From Pyralis farinalis (taxonomy: Eukaryota > Arthropoda > Insecta > Lepidoptera > Pyralidae): a stretch of 64,000 nt of DNA. The DNA lies in the NCBI GenBank assembly GCA_947507595.1, contig OX382258.1:1364001-1428000 (forward strand), read 5' to 3'. The notes under the pieces are model-generated. The model saw nothing but the letters and a program-made list of their open reading frames with translations. It made no database searches and was not told the DNA's origin. Every line of letters begins with the position of its first letter. The first letter of the stretch is position 1. Below, piece after piece: positions 10,840 to 62,261 of the stretch. The translations under genes were made by a program, and so were the position numbers.

Positions 10840-11348
10840 AGACGGTTAGGTAATTATGACGAAGTTAACGATGCTCTCACTAAAGTTATTCTTTGGTTTA
10901 GTGTTAATAATCTGCTTTTAAATGATAAAAAGACTAAAGTAATTAAGTTCTCAACACCTAATGTAAGACAGGTGGCTACCAATGTACATGTTAATGGAAC
11001 TAATTTAGCCTCTGTGGAGACAACTGTGTTCTTGGGTATAACAATTGACTCCAGACTACAAAGGGGCCCACAAATTGAAAAATTATCAGGAAAACTAAGT
11101 TCTGCAGCTTATGCAGTGAAAACTATTAGACGGCTCACTGATATTGATACGGCTAGAATAGTTTATTTCAGCTACTTTCATAGTATTATGTCATATGGAA
11201 TTCTTCTTTGGGGTAACTCCGCGGATATTAACACCATCTTTTTATTGCAAAAGAGAGCCATAAGAGCTATCTACAAACTTGGTCCCCGGGAGAGCCTTAG
11301 AGAAAAATTCAAAGAAATAAATATTTTAACAGTCGCATCGCAATATAT
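10840..11348 (+). pseudogene. LINE-K-like reverse transcriptase fragment, left half
   Basis: A 5'-truncated LINE coding end reads ALTKVILWFSVNNLLLN, then TTVFLGITIDSRLQ, YFSYFHSIMSYGILLWG and RAIRAIYKLGPRESL. It matches the C-terminal RT region of the LINE in intron 9 and stops where the gypsy LTR inserted. Confidence 0.88.
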
Positions 11349-11723
11349 TATTACCGATAGTGGTCAGGACCGCCGGATATTAATTTAATAAAACGCTTAC
11401 TTTTGTACGTCGTCTTTACTCAGCCAGAATAACAGCGTGAATGACTCGGCTAGAACAATTCCCGCCATTGCAACTCTGTTCCCTCCCTTTTACACCATTT
11501 CACAACTATTAAAATGGCGCGAACATTCTAAGCCTGCAGTCATGATACTAATTTACATAAATAGGTTATACCATAAATTATTTGTACACCAAAAATACTG
11601 ATGTAATTAATACAATATTAAATCACTCTTATTGACTACATTCACTGTGTGATTATCTTAATTATATTTTATGTGTGCTATATCCGGTTGAAAGCGAGCT
11701 GGTGTTGCCAGTAGTTTGTAACA
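11349..11723 (-). repeat. 3' LTR of the Ty3/gypsy element
   Basis: This copy matches the 5' LTR. The purine-rich stretch just inside it (GCAGGATGGCCGAG in element orientation) is a weak polypurine-tract candidate. Confidence 0.92.
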
Positions 11724-11907
11724 CTCGGCCATCCTGCATGAGGCGTGTCCCACGACGCTCTGCCTTTTCTTCAGCTACAATACCAGAGCTCTGAAACAGA
11801 AATAAATACAAGCAGTAAATTGTTATAACTTAAGTATTTAGTATCCGCAAAAATTGCCAAGATTACTGATATATTTTCTTTCACGTGATTTGCTTCATAC
11901 AAATTAT

Positions 11908-12237
11908 AATACACAGCTACCCAATCTCTGTAAATCACATAGTTATGTATTTAATTTCTTTTTCCCATTTTGTTATCACACAGTTATGGGTTGCTTTTCA
12001 TCACACAGTAATTTATCTATCTTCACACAGTTATCTGCAGAACTTTTCCACACAGCCGTCGTTTTAAACCACACAGTTAATATCTTTTCCGCAACTTTGT
12101 TATCTCTTATCACACAGTTTCTGTAATTTTCAAACACATAGCCAAATCTTAAGTTTCATCACACAGTTATTTCTCCATTTTCATATACAGATCCGTCGAA
12201 CTTTGTCACACAGTCGTCATTCCATATCACACAACTT
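11908..12237 (-). promoter_or_regulatory. array of about 12 degenerate CACACAGTTAT motifs in the retrotransposon 3' untranslated region
   Basis: Between the end of pol and the 3' LTR, the plus strand shows repeated TCACACAGTTAT-like words at about 11910, 11936, 11975, 12001, 12023, 12048, 12069, 12109, 12134, 12159, 12206 and 12226. They are spaced roughly 20-47 bp apart by unrelated T-rich sequence. Core conservation with divergent spacers fits clustered protein-binding sites better than a tandem satellite. The function is not known. Confidence 0.75.
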
Positions 12238-12533
12238 ATAAAAGGCAATAGTTAAACTATAATGCTTTTCGATTAATCGTTGATGTATTTACCACAAACT
12301 ACAAGTATGTAAAAGGAATGCTAATTATATACTATATCACTATATCAATGCAACATTTAGGAATGATACTAATGTCTGAATAATTCTTAACGTGAAATTG
12401 ATTTAATATTATGATCATCTTATCATAAATACATAATCGATACTATTAATTACACACGGTTCTTAATGCAAATGTACATAATAAATAATAATAAGAGCTA
12501 TTCATTGCTAACAAACATTCCTATTGGTATGTC
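12238..12533. other. AT-rich 3' untranslated remainder of the LTR element
   Basis: No ORF or clear motif was seen between the motif array and the gag-pol stop codon. Confidence 0.6.
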
Positions 12534-15500
12534 TTAACTCTCTAAAAGATCTATTAAATTATCCCGGTCTATTTCCCGATCGCTCTCAGAGCTATCATTA
12601 TCAGACATAGTTGGTTTATACAGCCGGAGAGATTCCCCACGTACTACTGCACTAAACCTCCGATATCCTTTCATACCTTTAATACTTGATATTGTATAAC
12701 GATCTATAGCTGGTTCAGCTTTACAAATTCTGTATGGTCCCGTATATAACCCATTGAGTTTCTTTGTGACACCAGTTGTTGCAAGTCTAGATACACCGCC
12801 CTTCCATAAAACTAATTGACCAATATTGTATTTAGGACACTTCTTACGCTTTTTATCGAACTGAGATTTCATAACAGTCATATTTCTATCTATACGAAGC
12901 TTTGCTGAAGTTCTATTGCTTTGCAGCTCATCTTGTTGTGATTGAGATGTTGACTGCGTGTCAGTTGGGAAAGCAGGATAACGAGAGTTCTTATGGCCAA
13001 ACATGAGATTGAAAGGCGAAAACCCCGTAGTGGCGTTTAGTGTATTGTTAATGCCCCAGACAACATCATCTAATTTAGTATCCCAAGTGCATTCGCTTTC
13101 GGACATAGTATTTAATCCATTCAATAATGTGCGATTCACGCGTTCTACCTGGCCATTTGACCGTGGACTTGCTATTGCGTTTAAAACATGTTTGAATTGG
13201 TGTTCTTGAGAAAACTGTTTAAAATATCTACTAGTGAAAGCCTTTCCCCTATCAGTGATTATTCTTACTGGATGACCAAACTGCATAATAATTTCTTTTA
13301 AAAGATTAATAGTTTCTAATGACGAACAGTTTTTGGCAGGCCGAGCAAAAACGAATTTGGTAAATGCGTCAATGACGACAAGGATATATGTTTTTCCTTT
13401 ACGAGTCTTTACAAAGGGCCCTAAGTGATCGGCATGTAACGTATGCATAGGGATAGCTGGTTTACTAATGGGATAAAGTTCTCCTTCCGGCCTACCATAT
13501 GCACCTTTATTATATGCACATTGTAAACAAGAATTTATGTATTTTCGTATAAATCTGGTCATACCTTCGAACCAAAACTGAGCTTTTATGGCCTGTTCAC
13601 ATTTTTCATGGCCTGGATGCCCTATTTGGTCGTGAAGTTTTTGAAGTAAACCATATTTGGCTAATTTAGGGATTACGAAACGGTCACCACCTACCGTTTT
13701 TCTATACAAAATACCATCCTTAATAATGTAATTAGTGGATAAATTTGTACTGGTATTTTCACGAAGTTGAGTAATGATATTTTGTATATTATCATCTTGA
13801 ATTTGTAGGGTGATCAACCAATCTGAATTTTCAATAATAAGGACCAAATTAGTAGCTGGATTCCTACTCGATGCATCTACATGTTTCATGCGTTCACCTG
13901 GTCTATACTCGATTTCTAAGTCGAAGTCTTGGATCGTGAGCCACCATCGGGCTATACGAGGAATCAAGTCTCTTTTAACTAGCGTAGTTCGCAACGCGGC
14001 ACAATCAGTTACAACTTTCACCTTAATACCCGTTAAATAAATACGAAATCGTTTGAGAGATTCAACAACAGCTAATGTTTCGAGTTCGTAGCTATGATAA
14101 TGTTTTTCTTCGTTACTTGTGACCCTACTAAAATATGCAATCGGTTTTAAGCTACCATCTACTTGATATTGCATAAGAATCCCGCCCAATCCTATCTTAC
14201 TTGCGTCTGTATGTAACTCAGTCCTAGCATCTTTGTTGTAAATACCTAATATTGGTTTCGCAATCAAACGTTGCTTTAAATTTTGAAATGCCACTTCCTG
14301 TTCTGAACACCAACGCCATTCGACGTCCTTTTTTGTGAGTTCAGTTAGAGGTCGCGAAATTTGTGCAAAATTTTGAATGAATTTCCTAAAATAAGAGGTC
14401 AAACCTATAAATTGTCTGATTTCGTGTACATTGCGTAGTCGCTTATACTCAGCTACGCACTTTATCTTTGCCTGTCCCGGTTGTATTGTTTCCGCAGATA
14501 TTTCATGACCTAAATATGTAGTGGAATTTTTAAAAAATGAACATTTACTTAGGTTTAATTTTAAACCAGCTTCTGTTAATAAATGCAAAACCTTTTCGAG
14601 TAGCACTAATCCGTCATGCACAGTGACTGTTGGAATCATTATATCGTCCAGATAAAGCGCAATATCTTGACCAACTTTACCTAAAGTCATCTGGATTAAA
14701 CGGGAAAATATTGAAGGTGCATTAGCCAAACCGAATGGCATTTTCAAAAATTCATATTGACCTGACGGCGTCACAAAAGCAGTTTTCGGAATGGATTCTT
14801 CGTCTAATGGTACCTGATAATATCCTTGGGCTAGATCAAGCGTTGTAAAGAAGGACTTACCAGACAGTCGAGACACTTGATCTTCAATGTGGGGCAATGG
14901 ATAACGATCTTTAATAGTGTTTGCATTTAATGCCCTATAATCAATGCAGAGCCTATAGTCACCGTTCTTTTTTCTAACCAGTACCACAGGGCTAGCGTAT
15001 TCAGACATAGATTCTCTAACTATACCTGCTTTTAAAAGGTCTTTGATTTTATCATTAACAATTTCATTTTCTTTATACGACAGCCTGTATGGTTTACAAT
15101 AGACAGGTTGATTGTTCTTAGTACGTATACTCATTTTAATTAAATTTGTACATCCTAAATCTGCGGTATCACTAGCAAACGCGTGAGAGTATCTATTCAG
15201 AAGTTCAATTAATTGTCTATTTTCATCATTATCGAGTTGACCTTTATTAATGTCACTAAGTTTGATTTCCACCGTATCAGTCCGATTTATAGCGTATACG
15301 TTTATTTCACTTTTTTCCCCCGGATTCAATATTAATTCCGCCCTAGCAATCAATCTACCTGCAGGCCACAAAATGTCCTCGCTTCCCAGGTTAATTATCT
15401 TCATAACGCAATGACTTGGATTAATAATAGCCGAAGGTATTAAATATATTAAGCTCCCTAATTGCACCCAAACTGTATTTGTCAAAAATGCATGTTCTTT

Positions 15501-16847
15501 ATTACTGTTCTGCTGCCAATCTACATATACTTCGGCATATACACAACTCTGTTTAGGTATAGTGCTGTCATTCTTTAAATAAACTGAATATTTTAAAATA
15601 TAATCCAACTGTGTTAAATGTAGGTCTGAAAATAAAGCTTGTATAGCGTCGTTGGGCACAAAACACGCGGAAGAAGATGTGGTTACCAAACTAACGCCTT
15701 CACTATTTATCATAGTTTGCCCTATAAGTATATCTATATTTGACATAATATTATTTGTTAATTCGGCTACTCCTTTTAATAGCATATTATCAATCGATAC
15801 AGAAATATTACAAGCTCCATGTGAGGTTATACACGATCCACCAAATCCTTTCATGACAGTAGCACTAGGTCGAATTACTAACTGTAAATCCTGAGCCCTT
15901 TGCAACGTAAGTATATTTAATTTACTACCAGTATCAATATATGCTACCAACGTATGCCCATTTAAAATAGCGTTCTTTTTATAAATATCTAAATAAATTT
16001 CATAAGTGATATGCATTACGTGACTAACCTTCTGTTCCGGCTGTCGCGAAGTGCCGGCCGCAAACCAGCACGTAGAACTCGTGTGTCCTAGGCGGCGACA
16101 TACCTCACAATGTCGTTGCAGTCTGCAGTCCCGAGCTTCGTGCCCCGGACGTCGACACATGTAGCAAATTTTGGGTAGCAACTGTTGTGTTACCGGAGTT
16201 GATGAACTGTTGCCACCTCTTCTCCACGTTGTCTTTCTGGCGGTATAAACAGCTTCGACACGTTTGAAATTTTCCAGTGACGATAAATATCCGTAATACA
16301 GTTGTTCTGGGTTATGACAGCTGTATGCTTTGGCATTGGCACGCAATTCAACTGGCAACCCCCGAATTATGCAAGAAATGGCGTTTTCCCCCTCAATATT
16401 ACATTTTTTGAGGAGAGATAGCTTTTCATGATAATATCTAGTCATCGTCTCAGAGTCTCGTTTTGTTCTGGCAAGCATCATTTCCAATCTGTCTGCGTAA
16501 TCAGTCGATCGTGGAAAAGCAATGTGAAGGGCCCGCTTCCATTCTTCCCAAGTAAGATTGTAATTATCAAGGTCATCATACCATTCTCGAGCAGCACCTC
16601 GTAGTCGTAGTTGCATGATAAACTGACGATCCGTATTGTTCCATCCATAAATGTCACCGAGTTGGTCGATTTTGTGAACCCATCCCATGACATTACTACT
16701 GCTGTCTTCTGGTCGAAATTTTGGAATAACTTCAGCATCAGTAGGTGAAATACGTCGCCTCTTACTGGAACTAGTGCGCTGATTATCCGTAGAAAAAAAA
16801 TCACTGTTTTTTTTCTTCTGAACTTGAAGAATCGTATTCATTGGCAT
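12534..16847 (-). CDS. Ty3/gypsy gag-pol polyprotein, single 1,437-codon ORF
   Basis: Gag and Pol lie in one uninterrupted frame. Domains in order (approximate residues): a gag region with two CCHC zinc knuckles (CYMCRRPGHEARDC near 228 and CEVCRRLGHTSSTC near 246); protease DTGS near 304; reverse transcriptase with LDLAQGYYQ near 669 and YLDD near 731; RNase H with HTDASKIGLGG near 881; an integrase HHCC finger near 1074 and DDE residues near 1140, 1199 and 1234 (NGQVERVNRTL); and a GPY/F-type tail (YTGPYRI). No chromodomain and no env were seen. The order RT, RNase H, integrase is that of Ty3/gypsy rather than copia. All key motifs are present, so the copy may be functional. Other ORFs inside it are shadows. 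Confidence 0.96.
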   Translation of the reverse strand: MPMNTILQVQKKKNSDFFSTDNQRTSSSKRRRISPTDAEVIPKFRPEDSSSNVMGWVHKIDQLGDIYGWNNTDRQFIMQLRLRGAAREWYDDLDNYNLTWEEWKRALHIAFPRSTDYADRLEMMLARTKRDSETMTRYYHEKLSLLKKCNIEGENAISCIIRGLPVELRANAKAYSCHNPEQLYYGYLSSLENFKRVEAVYTARKTTWRRGGNSSSTPVTQQLLPKICYMCRRPGHEARDCRLQRHCEVCRRLGHTSSTCWFAAGTSRQPEQKVSHVMHITYEIYLDIYKKNAILNGHTLVAYIDTGSKLNILTLQRAQDLQLVIRPSATVMKGFGGSCITSHGACNISVSIDNMLLKGVAELTNNIMSNIDILIGQTMINSEGVSLVTTSSSACFVPNDAIQALFSDLHLTQLDYILKYSVYLKNDSTIPKQSCVYAEVYVDWQQNSNKEHAFLTNTVWVQLGSLIYLIPSAIINPSHCVMKIINLGSEDILWPAGRLIARAELILNPGEKSEINVYAINRTDTVEIKLSDINKGQLDNDENRQLIELLNRYSHAFASDTADLGCTNLIKMSIRTKNNQPVYCKPYRLSYKENEIVNDKIKDLLKAGIVRESMSEYASPVVLVRKKNGDYRLCIDYRALNANTIKDRYPLPHIEDQVSRLSGKSFFTTLDLAQGYYQVPLDEESIPKTAFVTPSGQYEFLKMPFGLANAPSIFSRLIQMTLGKVGQDIALYLDDIMIPTVTVHDGLVLLEKVLHLLTEAGLKLNLSKCSFFKNSTTYLGHEISAETIQPGQAKIKCVAEYKRLRNVHEIRQFIGLTSYFRKFIQNFAQISRPLTELTKKDVEWRWCSEQEVAFQNLKQRLIAKPILGIYNKDARTELHTDASKIGLGGILMQYQVDGSLKPIAYFSRVTSNEEKHYHSYELETLAVVESLKRFRIYLTGIKVKVVTDCAALRTTLVKRDLIPRIARWWLTIQDFDLEIEYRPGERMKHVDASSRNPATNLVLIIENSDWLITLQIQDDNIQNIITQLRENTSTNLSTNYIIKDGILYRKTVGGDRFVIPKLAKYGLLQKLHDQIGHPGHEKCEQAIKAQFWFEGMTRFIRKYINSCLQCAYNKGAYGRPEGELYPISKPAIPMHTLHADHLGPFVKTRKGKTYILVVIDAFTKFVFARPAKNCSSLETINLLKEIIMQFGHPVRIITDRGKAFTSRYFKQFSQEHQFKHVLNAIASPRSNGQVERVNRTLLNGLNTMSESECTWDTKLDDVVWGINNTLNATTGFSPFNLMFGHKNSRYPAFPTDTQSTSQSQQDELQSNRTSAKLRIDRNMTVMKSQFDKKRKKCPKYNIGQLVLWKGGVSRLATTGVTKKLNGLYTGPYRICKAEPAIDRYTISSIKGMKGYRRFSAVVRGESLRLYKPTMSDNDSSESDREIDRDNLIDLLES

Positions 16848-16917
16848 TACGTTTACCTAAGCCATTAGTATATGGCCCCGACATCTTTTTTTTTCTGTCC
16901 TATACCCACTTCTGAAG

Positions 16918-17292
16918 TATTACCGATAGTGGTCAGGACCGCCGGATATTAATTTAATAAAACGCTTACTTTTGTACGTCGTCTTTACTCAGCCAGAATA
17001 ACAGCGTGAATGACTCGGCTAGAACAATTCCCGCCATTGCAACTCTGTTCCCTCCCTTTTACACCATTTCACAACTATTAAAATGGCGCGAACATTCTAA
17101 GCCTGCAGTCATGATACTAATTTACATAAATAGGTTATACCATAAATTATTTGTACACCAAAAATACTGATGTAATTAATACAATATTAAATCACTCTTA
17201 TTGACTACATTCACTGTGTGATTATCTTAATTATATTTTATGTGTGCTATATCCGGTTGAAAGCGAGCTGGTGTTGCCAGTAGTTTGTAACA
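16918..17292 (-). repeat. 5' LTR of the Ty3/gypsy element
   Basis: This 375-bp direct repeat matches 11349-11723. In element orientation it begins TGTTACAAAC and ends CGGTAATA, so the terminus is not a perfect TG...CA. It includes one GATAATCACACAGT motif (read on the plus strand as ACTGTGTGATTATC), related to the array near the 3' end. Confidence 0.92.
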
Positions 17293-17767
17293 ATATCTAT
17301 GAAAATCTTTTGTATGTCCATAAAAACATAGACTCATTTTGTAAAAAGAGTGATACTCATAGCATAAATACTAGATATAAGCATAATCTTGTGTTATATG
17401 CAAGCCGTCTCCACAAAACAAGTAATTATTTTATGGGGCAATGTATACGGTTCTATAACAAACTTCCCAGCAATATAAGAGATTTGTCAATAAACAAATT
17501 TAAAACTACTATTAAAGACAAATTTTGTAGCAGGGCATATTATAAAGTATCTGACTATATTAATGATAAAAATGCCTGGGAGTGAGTCGATCCAATTATA
17601 ATGTAATTAACAAAATATGTAAATTTGTTTGGATACCAAAAGAGGGATGCCTGAGTTTTTTGGCAGTATTTTTATCAGTGCTCACCTAGTCATAAACTAT
17701 GTGGAAAAAAAATGTGACGATTCCAAACAAATGTAGCCATTTTTACGGAATAAAAAGATTTTGACTT
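17293..17767 (+). pseudogene. LINE-K-like fragment, right half and 3' end
   Basis: The reading frame resumes as YENLLYVHKNIDSF and CIRFYNKLPSNIRDL and stops after NDKNAWE. It is followed by a 3' UTR ending AAAAGATTTTGACTTTGA. It is the continuation of 10840-11348. Confidence 0.86.
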
Positions 17768-18307
17768 TGAATTTGAACAAATGAATACCGCGAGTACGTG
17801 CGGCACTGCCGCGCAACTTGTATGAACATGTTTCGATGTAATTCGGCACGGATTATCGTAATCCAAATAAGTTAAAAATTAATTTCCGAGTGTTTTAAAA
17901 GCAAATGAACAAAACTAAGACATATGCGTTAGAAAATAAAAACTTTGAAAAATAAGGGACACCCTAATATACATATATACAAATAGATTTTATAATCTAT
18001 TCATATTTAAAAAAAACATGTGACAAATGATTTTCTTGCTGTTTCATAACTTTAACTTCAGTATAATGACATTTATTGTATTTTACTTATGTATACTCTG
18101 TGTTTTGTATTGTTGTACGTTTCCTTGTTATTTATTAAACTCTCAAGAAGAAAGAACCAGGACCATCTCTGATGTTGCAAAATAAATCTAATCCGTACAA
18201 TAGTTCAATACTAACCACAATGTATAGAATAGATGATATTTTTGTGTTTTCAGTGTTGGTTCATAGTAAATATTATTTGTTTTCACGAGTACCATGGGTA
18301 TAAGTAT
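17768..18307. other. no recognisable feature
   Basis: AT-rich sequence after the LINE-K-like 3' end; nothing coding seen. Confidence 0.4.
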
Positions 18308-18391
18308 ACTATCTATCTATATCTTCACGCTAAATCCCTCGTGAGCGCCACATGACTCGGTACTTACACACCTCGCTCGCTTCTTTAACAT
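18308..18391 (-). mobile_element. RTE 3' end fragment
   Basis: CTATCTATCTATATCTTCACGC through CTCGCTCGCTTCTTTAACAT. Confidence 0.75.
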
Positions 18392-18429
18392 GAAACATAC
18401 CGAGTTTTTTTAAAAACTATCAAAATATA

Positions 18430-18885
18430 CTATTTTACTAGTAATTATTTTAATACAAAAAAAAAAAAAAAACCTCCACTGGTTTTCTATCTTCTGATTG
18501 GATAAATTTCCAACGTAAACTAACCTTCACCTACGTACAATGTCTAAGTCGGAGTTCGGTGAGCTTATAATGGTTACTATGAGTTTGTCGTCCCGTATGA
18601 CACTTACGTTAAAGTAGCATATAAATCGAGTAGTGATTCTTCTAGTGGAATATGTTTATTTAGTAAGTTTCTCCTAAAAAACAAAACAGCAAAAATATTC
18701 TATTTTATAAGTTTTTATTTTAATACAAAGAAATAAAGAGTCTCCACTGGTTGCTATGTGCTGAGAGCGCGAACCTTATTGGTATAAATTTCCAACGTAA
18801 CCTGACCTCCACCGACGTACAACTTCTAAGTCGGAGTTCGGTCAGATTATAATGGACATAATAGGAGTTTGACGTCCTATATAGG
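18430..18885. repeat. diverged direct repeat of about 175-190 bp
   Basis: 18430-18605 and 18695-18885 share CTCCACTGGTT, AAATTTCCAACGTAA, CTAAGTCGGAGTTCGGT and TATAATGG in the same order. The family is unknown. Confidence 0.72.
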
Positions 18886-20009
18886 TACGCGGTCAGCCTG
18901 TGGATAATGTATACCAATTATCAAATGTTACTGTTTATTCCTGCAAAAAATAACTCTTATTTAATTAATGCAGTTTTATATAGAGTTATTAAGTAAGCAA
19001 AATTAAAAAAAAGTGAATTAAATAGCTTGGGCCAACCATACCTAGGAACTGTTCTAAAAACTAGAAATATGTCTACAGAATGTTATTATAATATGTTTAA
19101 TGAATATAATAATTAAAAAAAATAAATACCTTGTCTTGTTCGCCTCCGCCATTCTACGAACATTTTCTTTGTATTTTTATTCTATATATTTTCTTTTTAG
19201 TGTTCCCCATTATTACAACAGTATAATAAATATATATAAACCTATAATATTATTTACTACTTATATCTAATAATAATACACTTACGCTAAATACTATAAT
19301 ATTGAATATTTACAACTATTAATTATAAAAACTTCGGTGTCGCGATGTAAATGGAGCGAGCTCGAGCAGACAGTCGACATAGGTCTCACCTCGAAGCGGG
19401 CTGCAGCCGGACTGGCCCCATGTAGTTAGTCAACGCGTTTATAATCCTCATTACCGCACAATAAGGTCGAAAACACGTAGCACCCAAGACGAATGTGATC
19501 GCTTAGAAATTGTCAGAAACTTAAAATATTTTTTAAAAATTTCATGTTTCACTTATCAAAATATGCAGCAACCATATTATAAACATAGATATTACTAATA
19601 GATTTAAGTAATTTTGAAGCGTATAAACAGAACAACTTCGTTGTAATTTCAAAAATAATGAATTTCAGGAGGTGTTTTCGAAAGTAATTATTATCGAAAC
19701 AATTTTACACAATCGCGTATTTGAGCAAGCAAATTCAAGATAAAGAAATGAAGTTATTTATATTAAAATCTTAGATCCGTCAGTTTAGTCATTAGCCTAT
19801 ACTATTCGATGAAAGTTGGTCTAATTTTTCGATGTGTCGCCTTAATGCGATGCAGTCGAATTTCAATAAATTATTTTGACTTTTGGATAGCGTTGTTTTA
19901 AAGGAGATTATTTGCAATATGTCTAACGCTCATTCTTCAACATGTGCGAAGTGAAAGGAATATTCTGAAAAATTTTAATTACAAATCTGCGTTTTATGGG
20001 ATATGTATT
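18886..20009. other. no gene recognised
   Basis: AT-rich, with one GC-rich patch at 19320-19440 (GAGCGAGCTCGAGCAGACAG) of unknown role. It lies upstream of the ABCA start and could hold an untranslated exon, but nothing proves it. Confidence 0.35.
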
Positions 20010-20450
20010 TTTTTTAAACATCGGAAGGCATACAAGCATACGGCCCATCTGATGTAAAGCGGGTACCGTATCATATGAATGCTGGCACGACGTCAGCCTC
20101 CAGCTCACAGAAGACGGCAGCCAAATAACAACTCCCTGGAGGGTTATTGTGTTCTTGAGTGAGGTCACCAGAAGATGTGGAGTTGCTGTGTTGACAGCGG
20201 GGGTGGCGACGCCCTAGCGACTTTCTTTTTTATGCTAGCGTTCATAGGTTTCGGTAAACGTTTTTTTTATACATTGTTGGGAGGCATACAAGCATACGGC
20301 CCACCTGATATAACGCAGTTACCGTAGCCTATTAGCGCTTGTAATATATTAAGTCGTATCACTTGCGCGATGCCTCCTCTGCTGCTAACATACCTTACCT
20401 TAAGAGCTTACTTGTGACCTCACTCACAGGAACACAATAACTTAGGAAAC
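20010..20450. mobile_element. SINE-B and variant cluster
   Basis: A reverse SINE-B tail (20010-20090), a forward variant body (20098-20268) and a reverse SINE-B (20262-20450) lie end to end. A further reverse piece spans 20480-20620. Confidence 0.7.
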
Positions 20451-20834
20451 GGCATAACGCTAAGTAGGAGAATAGTATTTTTTTATACAACGTCGGAAAG
20501 CATGCAAGATATGCTTGCGATACAGGACGTATCACTCGCGCGTTGCCCACCCACTGATAATACAGCAACTCCTTAGCAGCTTACTGATAATATCACTCGC
20601 AGGACCACAATAACTATCTATGAATTTGTTTATTCTGCGGTCTTCTGTGATATGGAGGTACTTTCTACTTACCCAGACGGTTCCCTTTTATTCAATTTTA
20701 GGTCGGCAACGCAAGAGTGGCGCCCCTGGCGTAGCAAATGCTGCGATAACTTACCATTAGGCAGGCCGTACGCTTGTTCCTAAGTGGTATATAAAAAACC
20801 CTATCTCTCCTGAAAGCACCCTTACCAAGGACAT

Positions 20835-20920
20835 GTTCTTGCACTGTAATGTTTGTTTTATGTGGGAATCGAACCCACGAGCTAAGGCAGCATTGATAAC
20901 TCGACTACAACTCGACAAGG
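20835..20920 (-). mobile_element. SINE tRNA-like head, reverse
   Basis: GGGAATCGAACCCACGAGCT is a reversed B box with flanking SINE sequence; the body is missing. Confidence 0.65.
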
Positions 20921-21479
20921 TTATAATAAAACGAGTGTGCTTTAGAGCACACGACTGAAGTAAAACTTCTTTAGCTCCATAGTGTGATACAGACGACAGG
21001 CCTGCACTGTGTCTTACATATACGAAACTTAACTCGCTATGAGAGAAAGAAAATGTGCACCTCTCTCTCTTGCCCCCACAGTAATATACGAAACGTAACT
21101 CTCTCTCTTTCTATCTTCACTAACTTATATCTCCCTCTCAACTTCCGTCCGCCTCGCCCGATCACACTTTTCGTAACGCTCTCGTCACGCATTCACCAGC
21201 TCACTCCCCAAGTCGAGCGTGCGTAAACAAGTTTTACTTTAAAAATCAAAAATTGTTCGTTCGATGTAATTGTATATTCAGTAATTGTAGACCTCACTAA
21301 TCTTACATCCGGGAGGTCGCGCACGCGGCAGCACTTCACGTTCAACAAATAATTGTGATCGCTCGCTGTCTCGCTCACTCGAGTTGCAACAAAACTGCCT
21401 CTTCAGCCAATCACCGTTCGTGACGTTCCATTAATAAAATCAAGTCGCTGTTCATGAACTTCGCTTGAAAAATACAATC

Positions 21480-21690
21480 TCCATAAGTCACAGAAAACCG
21501 CAGCCAAACAACTTTGTTGTTGTGTTCCTGCGTGCGAGATGGTGCGAGTGAGCTCACCGCTAAGCTCCAAAGGAGTCGCTGTGTTAGCAGCAGAGGAGGC
21601 ATCGCGCGAGTGATACTAATGCGAGCCTTCATACGCTACGGTAACCACTTTACATGATGTTGACTGCCTCCCAACATTGCATAAACAAAT
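21480..21690 (+). mobile_element. SINE-B 3' part
   Basis: CACAGAAAACCGCAGCCAAA through GCTACGGTAACCACTTTACAT; the last tail bases are diverged. Confidence 0.75.
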
Positions 21691-21774
21691 AATTGATGGG
21701 GTGCTCCGCGTGTAGGCGAGGTTGAATGTTATTAGTGATGATGATTCACCAAAGGTCGCAGATTTTTTTTTTTT

Positions 21775-21987
21775 TCGGCATATTACACAGCGCCATCTAG
21801 CCCCAAAATAAGCGAAGCTTGTGTTATGGGCACTAGACAACTGGTAAACATACGTAAATACATTTTTTTTTAAATACCCAGACAAACAGATATGTTCATG
21901 CACACAAATGTTTGCCTTGTGTGGGAATCGAACCCACGAGCGTTGGTGTCAAAGTCGCGTCATTCACGACTGAGCCACCGAGCTCGT
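21775..21987 (-). mobile_element. SINE-A just upstream of the ABCA start codon
   Basis: A reverse copy from ACACAGCGCCATCTAGCCCC to GAGCCACCGAGCTCGTC. It ends about 75 bp before the ATG at 22062, so it probably lies in the 5' intron, UTR or promoter. Confidence 0.85.
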
Positions 21988-22061
21988 CGAATGCTGCGAG
22001 TGGATAATGTAACAGATGTGTATGGTTGCAGTGATGTGGCGGCAGCGGCCGGCGGAGCGCG

Positions 22062-62209
<40,148 letters not shown>

Positions 62210-62261
62210 GTGAGTACTGCTTTGGTTCAATGACGACCTCTCACCGCTTGTAACTTGCCGA

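Larger units (their letters stand above)
11349..17292 (-). mobile_element. Ty3/gypsy LTR retrotransposon, structurally intact
   Basis: A 5,944-bp element on the minus strand has two 375-bp LTRs, one gag-pol ORF, and flanking ATAT duplications at 11345-11348 and 17293-17296. It interrupts a LINE-K relative exactly in the codon series SQYIYEN, whose halves lie on either side. I found no LTR differences by eye, which implies a recent insertion. There is no env gene. Confidence 0.93.

Noticed and set aside
11854..12126. plus-strand ORFs over the CACACAGTTAT array
   Set aside because: Their repeated residues are by-products of the repeated motif in a T-rich context.
12534..17292. env gene or errantivirus assignment for the gypsy element
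   Set aside because: No ORF with a signal peptide or transmembrane anchor exists between pol and the 3' LTR; the space holds only the motif array and AT-rich sequence.
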